The translations under genes and the position numbers were made by a program. A model generated the notes under the pieces. That model saw only the letters and a program-made list of their open reading frames with translations, was not told where the DNA came from and ran no database searches. Positions 24,096 through 31,338 of a stretch of DNA of 32,993 bases are shown here, piece by piece. The DNA comes from an uncultured Acidobacteriia bacterium. Lineage in GTDB: Bacteria > Acidobacteriota > Terriglobia > Bryobacterales > Bryobacteraceae. Every line of letters starts with the position of its first letter. The first letter of the stretch is position 1. The DNA lies in contig CAIYDY010000176.1 in NCBI GenBank assembly GCA_903925015.1, positions 1 through 32,993 on the forward strand, written 5' to 3'.

Positions 24096-24220
24096 GCGGC
24101 ACGCGTGCAACTAAGAAGCGGACGGGCCGCGCGGGACGCGGCTCCAAGTGAGGGAGGAACCGGTTCGCGGCCAAGTCGTCCGCGGTTCCTGAAAAGAAGG
24201 CTAAAGAAGACCTCGTCTGA
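24092..24220 (+). pseudogene. small Lys/Arg-rich ORF interrupted by an in-frame TGA
   Basis: An ATG at 24092 overlaps the PIN stop by four bases (ATGA) and opens MSGTRATKKRTGRAGRGSK, then TGA (24149). The same frame continues GRNRFAAKSSAVPEKKAKED and LV to TGA at 24218. The composition is uniformly basic on both sides of the first stop, as if one codon (perhaps CGA) had become TGA in a 42-residue basic protein. It may instead be a real 19-residue peptide or chance. The rest of 24096-24241 holds nothing else I can identify. Confidence 0.3.
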
Positions 24221-24241
24221 CCGCGCTACAATCACGACGGT

Positions 24242-24562
24242 ATGACCACGGATTCCCCCTACGTAGACTTTCGGTCGGGCGGCTACTATGTGGCCGGGAC
24301 CCGCGTGTCCCTTGATTCCATCGTGTACAGTTTCCGCAGTGGCGACAGCCCGGAAACCATCCAGCGGAACTTCAATACGCTCACCTTGGAGCAGGTCTAC
24401 GGCGCAATCGCATTCTACTTGCGGAACCAGGATGAGGTCGACCGCAATATTTTGGATGGCGAGGCGGCACTCCGGCGGCTGGTACCCTCGTTGAGCCAAC
24501 GGAACCCCGCGCTATGGGAACGGCTGCAGTCAGCCCGGGTGCAAGCAGGGCACATCGCCTGA
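24242..24562 (+). CDS. DUF433 antitoxin
   Basis: A 106-residue protein. DUF433 is clear: YYVAGTRVSLDSIVYSFRSG, then SPETIQRNFNTLTLEQVYGA and IAFYLRNQDEVDRNI. These small winged-helix proteins are the antitoxin side of pairs with DUF5615 (Mut7-C/PIN-like) toxins. The C-terminal 35 residues are the usual variable tail. The start is ATG at 24242. Its stop overlaps the first codon of the DUF5615 remnant, as in intact pairs. It has no lesion, so it is an orphan antitoxin beside a dead toxin. Confidence 0.85.
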   Translation: MTTDSPYVDFRSGGYYVAGTRVSLDSIVYSFRSGDSPETIQRNFNTLTLEQVYGAIAFYLRNQDEVDRNILDGEAALRRLVPSLSQRNPALWERLQSARVQAGHIA

Positions 24563-24778
24563 GCATCAAGTTCCAAGCCGACAATGACCTGAACCGGATC
24601 ATTGTGGCGGCGGTACTCCGCCTGGAGCCCGCAATCGACTTTCAAACAGGCCGACTACACCGCATTCCACGGCGTGGATGATCAAGCGGTCTTGCGGCGA
24701 GCCTCAGAGCAGGGACGGATTCTGGTCACACACGACAAGCGGACGATGCCCGGCCATCTCGCCGACTTTCTTCGGTAG
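24559..24778 (+). pseudogene. DUF5615 PIN-like toxin, broken three ways
   Basis: The frame from 24559 reads SIKFQADNDLNRIIVAAVLR up to DFQT, then, after one extra G at about 24649, ADYTAFHGVDDQAVLRRASE, GRILVTHDKRTMPGHLADFLR. These are the DUF5615 landmarks: 'IKF.AD..LN..I', 'G..D..VL..A...GR.L.THD..TMP'. Three defects are visible. The expected ATG overlapping the DUF433 stop is CTG. There is a one-base insertion. The C-terminal part after LADFLR is missing, because the sequence switches within a few bases into the surface-protein remnant. The gene is dead. Confidence 0.75.
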
Positions 24779-27526
24779 TGGTAGCTTCACCGTTGCTGCA
24801 ACTTCGGATTCCGGACTAGCGGTCAGTTTCTCCACCTCCACCAATACGGCCTGCACCGTCACGGGTACTACAGTTGCGCTGATTGGTCTCGGCGTTTGCA
24901 CCATCCAAGCCGATCAGGCGGGCAACTCGGGCTATGCGCCCGCTACCTCGGTTTTCCGAACCTTTACGGTCTATCAGCTTTCCCAAACGATTGCCTTCGC
25001 CGCTCCCTCGGACCGCCCCCTCGGAGTTGCCCCGTTCACCCTCGGAGCCACCGCATCGTCCGGCCTCGCCCCCTCCTACTCCGTTGTTCCGTCGCTGATT
25101 GACGTCCAGTTCGGCTGCACGGCCGGAACTCAATGCGCCGGGTCCACCGGCAACGCCTCCACTCTCCAACAGTCCGGTGCGGCCGTCATCGGCAAAGCTG
25201 GTGATGTCTGGAACATGGTTTCCGGCGTCGGCGGACTCGGCACTACCGGTACCAACGTCCCGTTGACGGACTCCACCGGAACCCCCTCGCCAGTCAGCGT
25301 GAGCTGGACCTCCGATCTGCTCTATACCGTCGGTACCAGACCCGGCAATTTTGGCAGCACTCAATACCGGAATCTGATGAGTGCCTACCTTGTGAACCAT
25401 GTCGGGCAACCTTCCCGTTCCATCACGATCTCCGGCCTGATTCCAGGTGCATCCTACGACCTCTACATGATCACGCAGGGCGATGTCGGTGCGAACACCC
25501 GTAGAACATCCTTTGCCGTCAACGGCGGGACAGTCGTCTCAACCACGGCTGGCGCAGACATCGGCACATACGTCAACGGACAGAATTACGTCCGTTTGAA
25601 TGCCGTGGCCAACAGCTCCGGTGTCCTCAACGTCGTGTGGCGGGTGGTATCCGGCGAAGCCAACGTCAACGGCTTCCAGCTGGCAGGCAGCTTCGCCTGC
25701 AGTGTTTCGGGTTCAACCGTGACGCTTTCGGGCATTGGCCCCTGCACCATCCAAGCCTTGCAGCCGGGCAATGCCAGTTACTCAGCCGCCACACCTGTTA
25801 CCCGCACTTTCAATGTCTTGCAGACCGTAACGATCCTCACGACACCTGTGAATTTGAAGGTGAGCGTGGATGGCGCAACCGCCCAGTCCGCTCCGGTCAC
25901 CGTGAACCTGACTGTCGGCTCCCACACCGTCTCGGTCGACCCGGCCCCGCAGACCGGAACCCCCGCTAGCCCCGGCACCCAGTATGTCTGGAGTCAATAG
26001 AGCGATGGTCTGCCTATCTCCCATACCGTAACCGTCGGCGCGTCGGCACCCACGTACACGGCCGCCTTCCAAACCCAGTACCAATTGACAATGGACCTTG
26101 CCGCCGGCTCGCTGGGCACCACGACGCCGCCTTCTGGAAACTACTACAACGCGGGCTCGTCGGTCCCCGTCACCGCAAATCCGGGTAGCGGGTGGGCGTT
26201 CCAGTCATGGTCCGGCCCAGTGGCTGCCCCGTCGGCGACCTCCACCACCGTTACCATGAGTGCCCCGCGGTCGGTCACCGCAACCTTTGTCCGGGCACCC
26301 TCGATCCTCTTCCAATCGCTGGTCGATGGTTCAGCCTCAACCAAAATCATGGTCAGCGTTGACGGAGGCACTCCCAAGCTCACACCCTTCACCCTGAACC
26401 TGTCGGCAGGCCCCCATACGGTTTCAACCGTGGCGACTCAGCCGGGTAACTCAGGCACGCAGTACGTCTTGACGGGCTGGAGCGCCAACGTCGGCAATGG
26501 CGGTGCCATCACCATCGGTGGCACTGCCGACACCTACACCGCCAGCTTCGCGACCCAATACCAGTTGACGGTCGGGACCGCGTCCGGGGGCTCGGTCACC
26601 GCTCCGGCTTCCGGCGGCTACTACGCATCCGGGGCTGCTGTCACGATCACCGCCGTGCCGGCCGCCGGCTACGCTTTCAGTTCGTGGAGTTCCACCGGCC
26701 CAGCCACGCTCGCGAACTCCGGCAATGCGTCCACCACTTTGACCATGGGATCGGGTGTGCAGAAAATTACCCCGGTCTTCGTGGCTTTGTCGGGTATCAC
26801 CGTCTTGACGAATCCATCCGGTCTGAAGGCCCAGATCACGCTGAATGGAATCACTCAGTCCACGTTCCCGGCAAACCTCGCGCCCGGTGCCGCTCCGACC
26901 ATCTCCGTAGCTGCAACCCAGACTCTGGCAACAGACCCAGCCGGTGTCCGGTATGTGTTTACCGGTTGGGAGAACAGCTCCACGAATCCCTCGCGCCTGA
27001 TCACCGTCGGCACCTCGGCCGCCACGTACACGTCATCCTTCGCCAAGCAGGTCTTGGTTACAGCCCAACCACTGCCCTCCACGACAGCGGGTTCCGGCTA
27101 CACCTTCTCCACATTCGGAGTCACACTGGGAACCACAAACCCGGCAACGTTCGTGGCAAATGCCCCGACGGCACTTTCAGCCAACTTCACCCAAACCGCG
27201 CCCCCGCTGGTATTTGGTATCCTCGGGGCTACGGACGGTGGGCCCGCTATCCAGTTCAACATCTCGGCGGGCAGCAAACTCCAAGGTAGTGTGAACGTTA
27301 CAACCAAGCTCGTCATCACGGTTGTGAGCGGCACCGGGTCGGTGACTCCGGCCTACTCCAATTCGACTCCGTTCCTGATCGACGCACACACCGGCGTCGG
27401 ATACCTCGTACCGCTGAAAGTGGCGGGGACCGTGAAAAAATCACGGTTACCTACACTGTCACAGCTACCGACCAAGCCAACCACCAGTTCACCTACACGA
27501 ACCTGCTTCCGTATTCACTTCCATAG
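24774..27526 (+). pseudogene. decayed repeat-rich surface protein (Ig-like and InlB B-type repeats)
   Basis: A large extracellular protein gene without its 5' end. It enters mid-repeat at GSGSFTVAATSDSGLAVSF, with no signal peptide. Recognisable parts: an Ig-like unit (to TFTV at about 24975), a second unit split by about 200 foreign residues, then several repeats of the divergent InlB B type (YQLT...GSVTAP..GGYYASGAAVTITA...GYAFSSWS). Two lesions break the frame. TAG at 25998 stands where VWSQWSDG-like context expects TGG, and the same frame resumes directly. An A6 run at 27435-27440 looks one base short; restoring it gives ITVTYTVTATDQ to NLLPYSLP and a stop at 27524. Adhesion or matrix roles are typical. 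The intact PEP-CTERM gene follows 34 bases on. Confidence 0.75.
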
Positions 27527-27560
27527 CTGCAACCGATTGCCCTGAGGAGCTTATTCAACA

Positions 27561-28076
27561 ATGAAACGATACCTACTGACCGCAGTTGCCCTGGTGGCGG
27601 GGGCTCTTCCTTGCTTCGCGGGTCCGTTCGCCCTCGTGCCCGGTCCCGACCTGAGTGGAGACCCGGGAACCACCCTGACCTGGCAACTGGCTTCGACCAA
27701 CACGGATGCCACTGTTTACCTACAGATCCTCGGGGTCGCCGGGGCGAACTACGACGGATCCCAGGTGGATAGCGTCTCGTTCGGGACCTTCAGCTTTCCA
27801 GCTGTCCCGCCCTCGACTCCAATCGAGATCGATGATTTCTACTCGCTGACGTGGGCCGCGACCGCCACGCCGGGCTACGCATTTGCCGGCGATTTCACCA
27901 TCACGAGCGCCTATTGCGAGGACGACCTCGGCAACGGCTGCGGCACATCCTCTGACACGCTCGTTCCCTATTCGGCCAGCGTCAACGAGTCGATCGTTGC
28001 CACCCCCGAACCGGCAACAATCGGTCTGCTTTCACTTGGTATCGCCGGAATCCTTTCCCGCCGCCTTCGCAGGTAG
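27561..28076 (+). CDS. PEP-CTERM exported protein
   Basis: A 171-residue exported protein. The signal peptide is MKRYLLTAVALVAGALPCFA, cut before GPF. The mature part is a small beta-rich domain with two cysteines (YCEDDLGNGCG). The C-terminus has the sorting tripartite signal: TPEPATIGLL motif, hydrophobic helix and RRLRR basic tail, which is recognised by an exosortase (EpsH/XrtA-type, encoded elsewhere). PEP-CTERM proteins are tied to exopolysaccharide and biofilm. A GAGGAG ribosome-binding site lies about 10 bases before ATG 27561. A perfect 12-base-pair hairpin follows the stop. No lesion, unlike the adjacent surface-protein gene. Confidence 0.88.
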   Translation: MKRYLLTAVALVAGALPCFAGPFALVPGPDLSGDPGTTLTWQLASTNTDATVYLQILGVAGANYDGSQVDSVSFGTFSFPAVPPSTPIEIDDFYSLTWAATATPGYAFAGDFTITSAYCEDDLGNGCGTSSDTLVPYSASVNESIVATPEPATIGLLSLGIAGILSRRLRR

Positions 28077-28099
28077 CAGCTCGCCCCGATGTCCGTGAA

Positions 28100-28144
28100 G
28101 ATTCTGGATGGCCCGCCGTGTGGAGACGAGCACCATCCAGAATC
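28100..28144 (+). terminator. hairpin after the PEP-CTERM gene
   Basis: GATTCTGGATGG (28100-28111) and CCATCCAGAATC (28133-28144) are perfect 12-base inverted repeats with a 21-base loop. They start 24 bases after the PEP-CTERM stop. A short T-rich stretch (CTATTTTCC) follows about 8 bases later. Likely a transcription terminator or mRNA-stabilising stem. Confidence 0.6.
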
Positions 28145-28278
28145 CATCACAACTATTTTCCGCCGCGCAAAAAGTTCTGCAACCCCAACAAAAATAACCC
28201 AAAAAACCATTCTGCCAGGGCTGTTTCCCGCCCTGATGGTTCGTTTTCCACCCCCGCCGGACTACAATGACCGCGCGA

Positions 28279-28575
28279 TGGAAAACTTGACCCATACCTC
28301 CAACCCGACCCAAAAAACACCCCGCACCCCGGCCCAAATAGCCGCCTCCCGAGCCAACGGAGCCAAATCCAAAGGCCCAATCACCCCCGAAATCCATTTC
28401 CGCCCGCAACTCTACGAAGCCTGGCAGCCAACCGACGAATACGAGCGCTGCTTGGTCGACACCATGCTTTGATCTCAAGTGCCACCTGCATGTGGCGCCG
28501 CATGCGCATGCTTGTCCTCGAATCCGTCACCCTCGACACCCCGCTCACCGCATTCGGCTGCACCGATACCGCCGA
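28279..28575 (+). pseudogene. degraded gene of a short acidobacterial family
   Basis: The ATG at 28279 starts MENLTHTSNPTQKTPRTPAQ and continues IAASRANGAKSKGPITPE. That N-terminus I associate, from memory, with a family common in acidobacterial genomes ('TP.QI.ASRANGAKSKGP.T.EGK..S..NA..HGL'). After GPITPE the usual 'GK..S..N...HGL' part is missing, and the frame jumps to LYEAWQPTDEYERCLVDTML, a late part of the family ('QP....E..LV..M'). A stop at 28470 follows. In another frame, MWRRMRMLVLESVTLDTPL continues the expected end ('WR.RR.L..E...LD'). So there is one internal deletion and at least one frameshift. Function of the family unknown. Confidence 0.5.
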
Positions 28576-28576
28576 C

Positions 28577-28830
28577 TGTAGTGGACCCCATTGTTTGGAC
28601 AGCGTTTGAGCAGTTCCTGTGGGGTGGCCCCCAGGATTTGGTCAAGGGGAGGCGCGGCTGGTGTCCGGCTTAGGGTACTGGGCCTCGATCCACGCAAGCC
28701 GGATCAGGCTTTGGGCCCTCTTGCGGTTCACCGCCGGTTCAAGTGTCATTCTGCGGCTGCCGAAGAATATCAGCTTCGTGTAAAGCTCGTCCAGCTTCCG
28801 CAATAGGGCTGGGTTGTCTTCGCGGAGAGG
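28577..28830 (-). mobile_element. IS3-family insertion sequence remnant
   Basis: The minus strand from 28830 to 28642 reads PLREDNPALLRKLDELYTKL, IFFGSRRMTLEPAVNRKRAQ and SLIRLAWIEAQYPKPDTSRA. This is the IS3 OrfB region just before the integrase core ('IDELY...PF.GSRRMT.....VNRKR.QRLMR...IEA.YPKP..S'), with about ten residues missing after SRRMT. The DDE catalytic core is absent. At 28577-28602 the sequence TGTAGTGGACCCC followed by ATTGTTTGGACAG looks like an IS3-type terminal repeat. It is therefore an internally deleted, inactive copy. The remaining 28831-29025 has a five-base-pair stem (ACGCC/GGCGT near 28932-28946) but no gene I can support. Confidence 0.65.
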
Positions 28831-29025
28831 ATTGTTCGGTCAGCTCGCGCCCGTGGGGTGAGGATGTTGTTGGGCATCGGTACTTCGCTCCTGCACCGAC
28901 TCCGCAGCAAACCAAGGGCCGCTGTGGCGAAACGCCGGAAAGGCGTCAGGTCGGACCATAACCCGCTCGAATACACCCTTTCGCTGAACCCTGTGACAGC
29001 CCCCGCGCATCCACCGGTACTAGGC

Positions 29026-30078
29026 ATGAATCTGTTCTCACCAATCCAACTCGGGGACTACACCCTCCGCAACCGCATCTTGATGGCTCCAATGACCCGC
29101 TCCCGCGCCGACGGGCAAGGCGTCACCGCCGCCATCACCGCCGAATACTACGGCCAGCGCGCAGACGCCGGCCTCATCATCACGGAAGGGACTGCCCCCA
29201 GCGCCATGGGTCTGGGCTATGCCCGCACTCCCGGAATCTTCACGGAAGCCCAAATCGAGAGCTGGAAGCCCGTCACCCAAGCCGTCCACGCGCGCGACGG
29301 GAGGATCTTCCTCCAAATCATGCATGTGGGCAGGATCGCCCACTCCGCCAACCGCACCATCCCCGATTCGCCTGTAGCGCCATCCGCCATCCCCGCAGCC
29401 GGTATGATGTGGACCGACGCCCTCGGAATGCAGCCCAACGACACGCCGCGCGCCTTGGAGTTGTCCGAGATCCCCGCCGTCATCGCCGAATTCGCCGATG
29501 CCACCCGCAACGCGCTCGCCGCAGGTTTCGACGGCGTGGAACTCCATGCGGCCTCCGGCTACCTCCCCAACCAGTTCCTCAGTCCCGGTGCCAACCACCG
29601 CACCGACGCCTACGGCGGATCCATCGAAAACCGCATCCGCTTCGTCGTCGAGACCCTCGCCGCCATGATCGAGGCCGCCGGCTCCTCCGGCAAGGTCGGT
29701 ATCAAGGTGAGCCCCGGCATGCAGTTCAACGACATCAACGACTCTGACCCCATCCCGACCTTCGTCGCGCTCGCCAAGGCGATTTCGCCGCTCAAGCCAG
29801 CCTACTTGCACGTCATGCGTGCCGGAGTTGGGGCCGAAACCGTGCTGCGGTCCGCCTTCGACGGCACCCTGCTAGTAGGCGGCGGCTTCCAAAAGGACAC
29901 GGCCAACGCGGCGCTCGCGTCCGGCTCGGCTGATGCTATCGTTTTCGGCACCAGCTACATCGCCAACCCGGATCTGGTAGCCCGCTTCGAATCCGACGCG
30001 ACGCTGAATGTGCCCGATAAAAACACCTTTTACACGCCCGGCCCCGCAGGCTACACCGACTACCCCGCCTTGCCCTAA
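29026..30078 (+). CDS. old yellow enzyme family alkene reductase
   Basis: A 350-residue FMN-dependent TIM barrel that reduces activated C=C bonds with NAD(P)H. The N-terminus MNLFSPIQLGDYTLRNRILM, MAPMTRSRA, and the FMN/substrate segment VELHAASGYLPNQFL and NHRTDAYGGSIENR are diagnostic; HVMRAG, LLVGGGF and FGTSYIANPDLVARF close the barrel. Tyr179 corresponds to the proton donor. His174 is the first substrate-anchoring residue, but the second (His or Asn in HxxH/N) is Ser177 here. The true start is ATG 29026; upstream in-frame codons have no family similarity. A strong hairpin follows the stop. It may act in detoxifying electrophiles. Confidence 0.92.
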   Translation: MNLFSPIQLGDYTLRNRILMAPMTRSRADGQGVTAAITAEYYGQRADAGLIITEGTAPSAMGLGYARTPGIFTEAQIESWKPVTQAVHARDGRIFLQIMHVGRIAHSANRTIPDSPVAPSAIPAAGMMWTDALGMQPNDTPRALELSEIPAVIAEFADATRNALAAGFDGVELHAASGYLPNQFLSPGANHRTDAYGGSIENRIRFVVETLAAMIEAAGSSGKVGIKVSPGMQFNDINDSDPIPTFVALAKAISPLKPAYLHVMRAGVGAETVLRSAFDGTLLVGGGFQKDTANAALASGSADAIVFGTSYIANPDLVARFESDATLNVPDKNTFYTPGPAGYTDYPALP

Positions 30079-30097
30079 GTGAGTCAGGCTGGGCAGC

Positions 30098-30126
30098 GCG
30101 TGCGGAGGTCGGCTACCTCCGCACGC
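30098..30126 (+). terminator. perfect 12-bp hairpin after the alkene reductase
   Basis: GCGTGCGGAGGT (30098-30109) and ACCTCCGCACGC (30115-30126) pair perfectly around a CGGCT loop. It begins 20 bases after the stop. No T-run follows (ACCCTAAG), but the stem is very stable. It separates the reductase from the DUF418 gene. Confidence 0.65.
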
Positions 30127-30168
30127 ACCCTAAGAGCGCGATGTAACAGCAGTGAGCAGGAGGACCGC

Positions 30169-31338
30169 ATGACACCGTGGAAACCCGTCGAAGTCGCCGA
30201 GCGGCACCAAGTCTTGGACCTACTCCGCGGCATTGCCCTCTTCGGAGTTCTCCTGGTCAACCTTCTCTACTTCTTCCGGCTCCACCTCTTCACCCACATC
30301 CTCAACTTCCACTCCCACCCCGGAGCCCTCAACCACGCAATTGATCTCTTCGTGGCGGAATTCGTGGAGTTCAAGGCATTCGACGCCTTCGCGATGACCT
30401 TCGGTATCGGCTTGGCAATCCAAGCGGATCGCTCCGCCGCCAGAGGCATCTCCACCGGGCTCTTCCTGGCGCGCCGTTGCCTGGTTCTCCTCGCCATCGG
30501 GACAGTCCACATGGTCCTTGTCTCCAACGTGGACATACTCATGATGTACGGACTCTGCGGCCTAATGGCAATTCCCCTGCTCCGGCTACCCCCGATGGGT
30601 CTGGCAGCGGCCGGCCTCGCAGCCATCTACCTCCCCTCGATTCCGGGTGGCTGGCTCCAAATCCCGGCCTCCGTGACCACGCCCGAATCCGTGGAAAGGG
30701 CGACACATATTTACGCCACCGGTGGATTTGTCACCATCACCGCCTTCCGATGGCACGAAACCCAGCACTGGATTCTGCCATTGCTGGCGGGAGTGGCCCA
30801 GCAGGCTTTCGGCTTGATGCTGATCGGTGCCGCCGTTTGGCGCAGCGGCCTCGTGGTCAATCCGGCCCGGCACCGACGCCAACTGTGGACATTCTCCTTG
30901 GTCGCGGGGACCATCGGCTTCGTGAACTCCACAGGCCCGGTCTTATCGAGGATCGGCCTTCAGACGATCCAAGTGCCAGTCCTCGGCATCCTCGGCACCG
31001 ATGTGCCAATCGCCCTCGCGTACATAGCCGCCTTGCTGGCGTGGCCCCGTACGGGGAACCCAAGCACCTTCGCGACCGCCCTCGCCGCCGCGGGACGCAT
31101 GGCCCTGACCAACTACCTGACCCAATCTCTCGTTTTCGGGGTACTCTTCAACGGCTACGGCTTCGGGCTCTTCGGCAAGCTGGACCAACAGACGGCGACC
31201 GCACTGGGCATCGCCGTCTACTGCATCCAACTGTGGTTCAGCGCATGGTGGCTCAACCGATACCGCTTCGGCCCCTGTGAATGGGCATGGCGGTCCGCCA
31301 CATACGGCAGACCCCAGCCCATGCGGTTGGCGGGCTAG
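30169..31338 (+). CDS. DUF418 integral membrane protein
   Basis: 389 residues, about ten membrane spans. The N-terminus LDLLRGIALFGVLLVNLLYF is the typical 'LD.LRG.AL.G.L..N' opening of this family. The C-terminal DUF418 part has GRMALTNYLTQSLVFGVLF, GYGFGLFG and RFGPCEWAWRSATYG. The start is ATG 30169, with an AGGAGG ribosome-binding site six bases upstream; upstream in-frame codons lie in the terminator region. Function not established; members resemble membrane acyltransferase or transport-like proteins. Its stop overlaps the convergent isomerase stop: the palindrome CTAG at 31335-31338 provides both TAG codons. Confidence 0.87.
   Translation: MTPWKPVEVAERHQVLDLLRGIALFGVLLVNLLYFFRLHLFTHILNFHSHPGALNHAIDLFVAEFVEFKAFDAFAMTFGIGLAIQADRSAARGISTGLFLARRCLVLLAIGTVHMVLVSNVDILMMYGLCGLMAIPLLRLPPMGLAAAGLAAIYLPSIPGGWLQIPASVTTPESVERATHIYATGGFVTITAFRWHETQHWILPLLAGVAQQAFGLMLIGAAVWRSGLVVNPARHRRQLWTFSLVAGTIGFVNSTGPVLSRIGLQTIQVPVLGILGTDVPIALAYIAALLAWPRTGNPSTFATALAAAGRMALTNYLTQSLVFGVLFNGYGFGLFGKLDQQTATALGIAVYCIQLWFSAWWLNRYRFGPCEWAWRSATYGRPQPMRLAG

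Noticed and set aside
23666-26000. Stop-codon recoding to explain the internal TAG/TGA codons
   Set aside because: Intact genes in the window use TAG and TGA as ordinary stops (dnaE ends in TAG, the methyltransferase in TGA), and the same zone also has indels and a lost start codon, so decay explains it better.
23666-28600. Sequencing error as the sole cause of all broken frames
   Set aside because: Lesions cluster in one accessory zone and include a truncation, a deletion and substitutions, whereas long genes elsewhere (dnaE, glyS, the GHKL gene) are clean. Single indels in short runs could still be errors, so read-level checking is advised.
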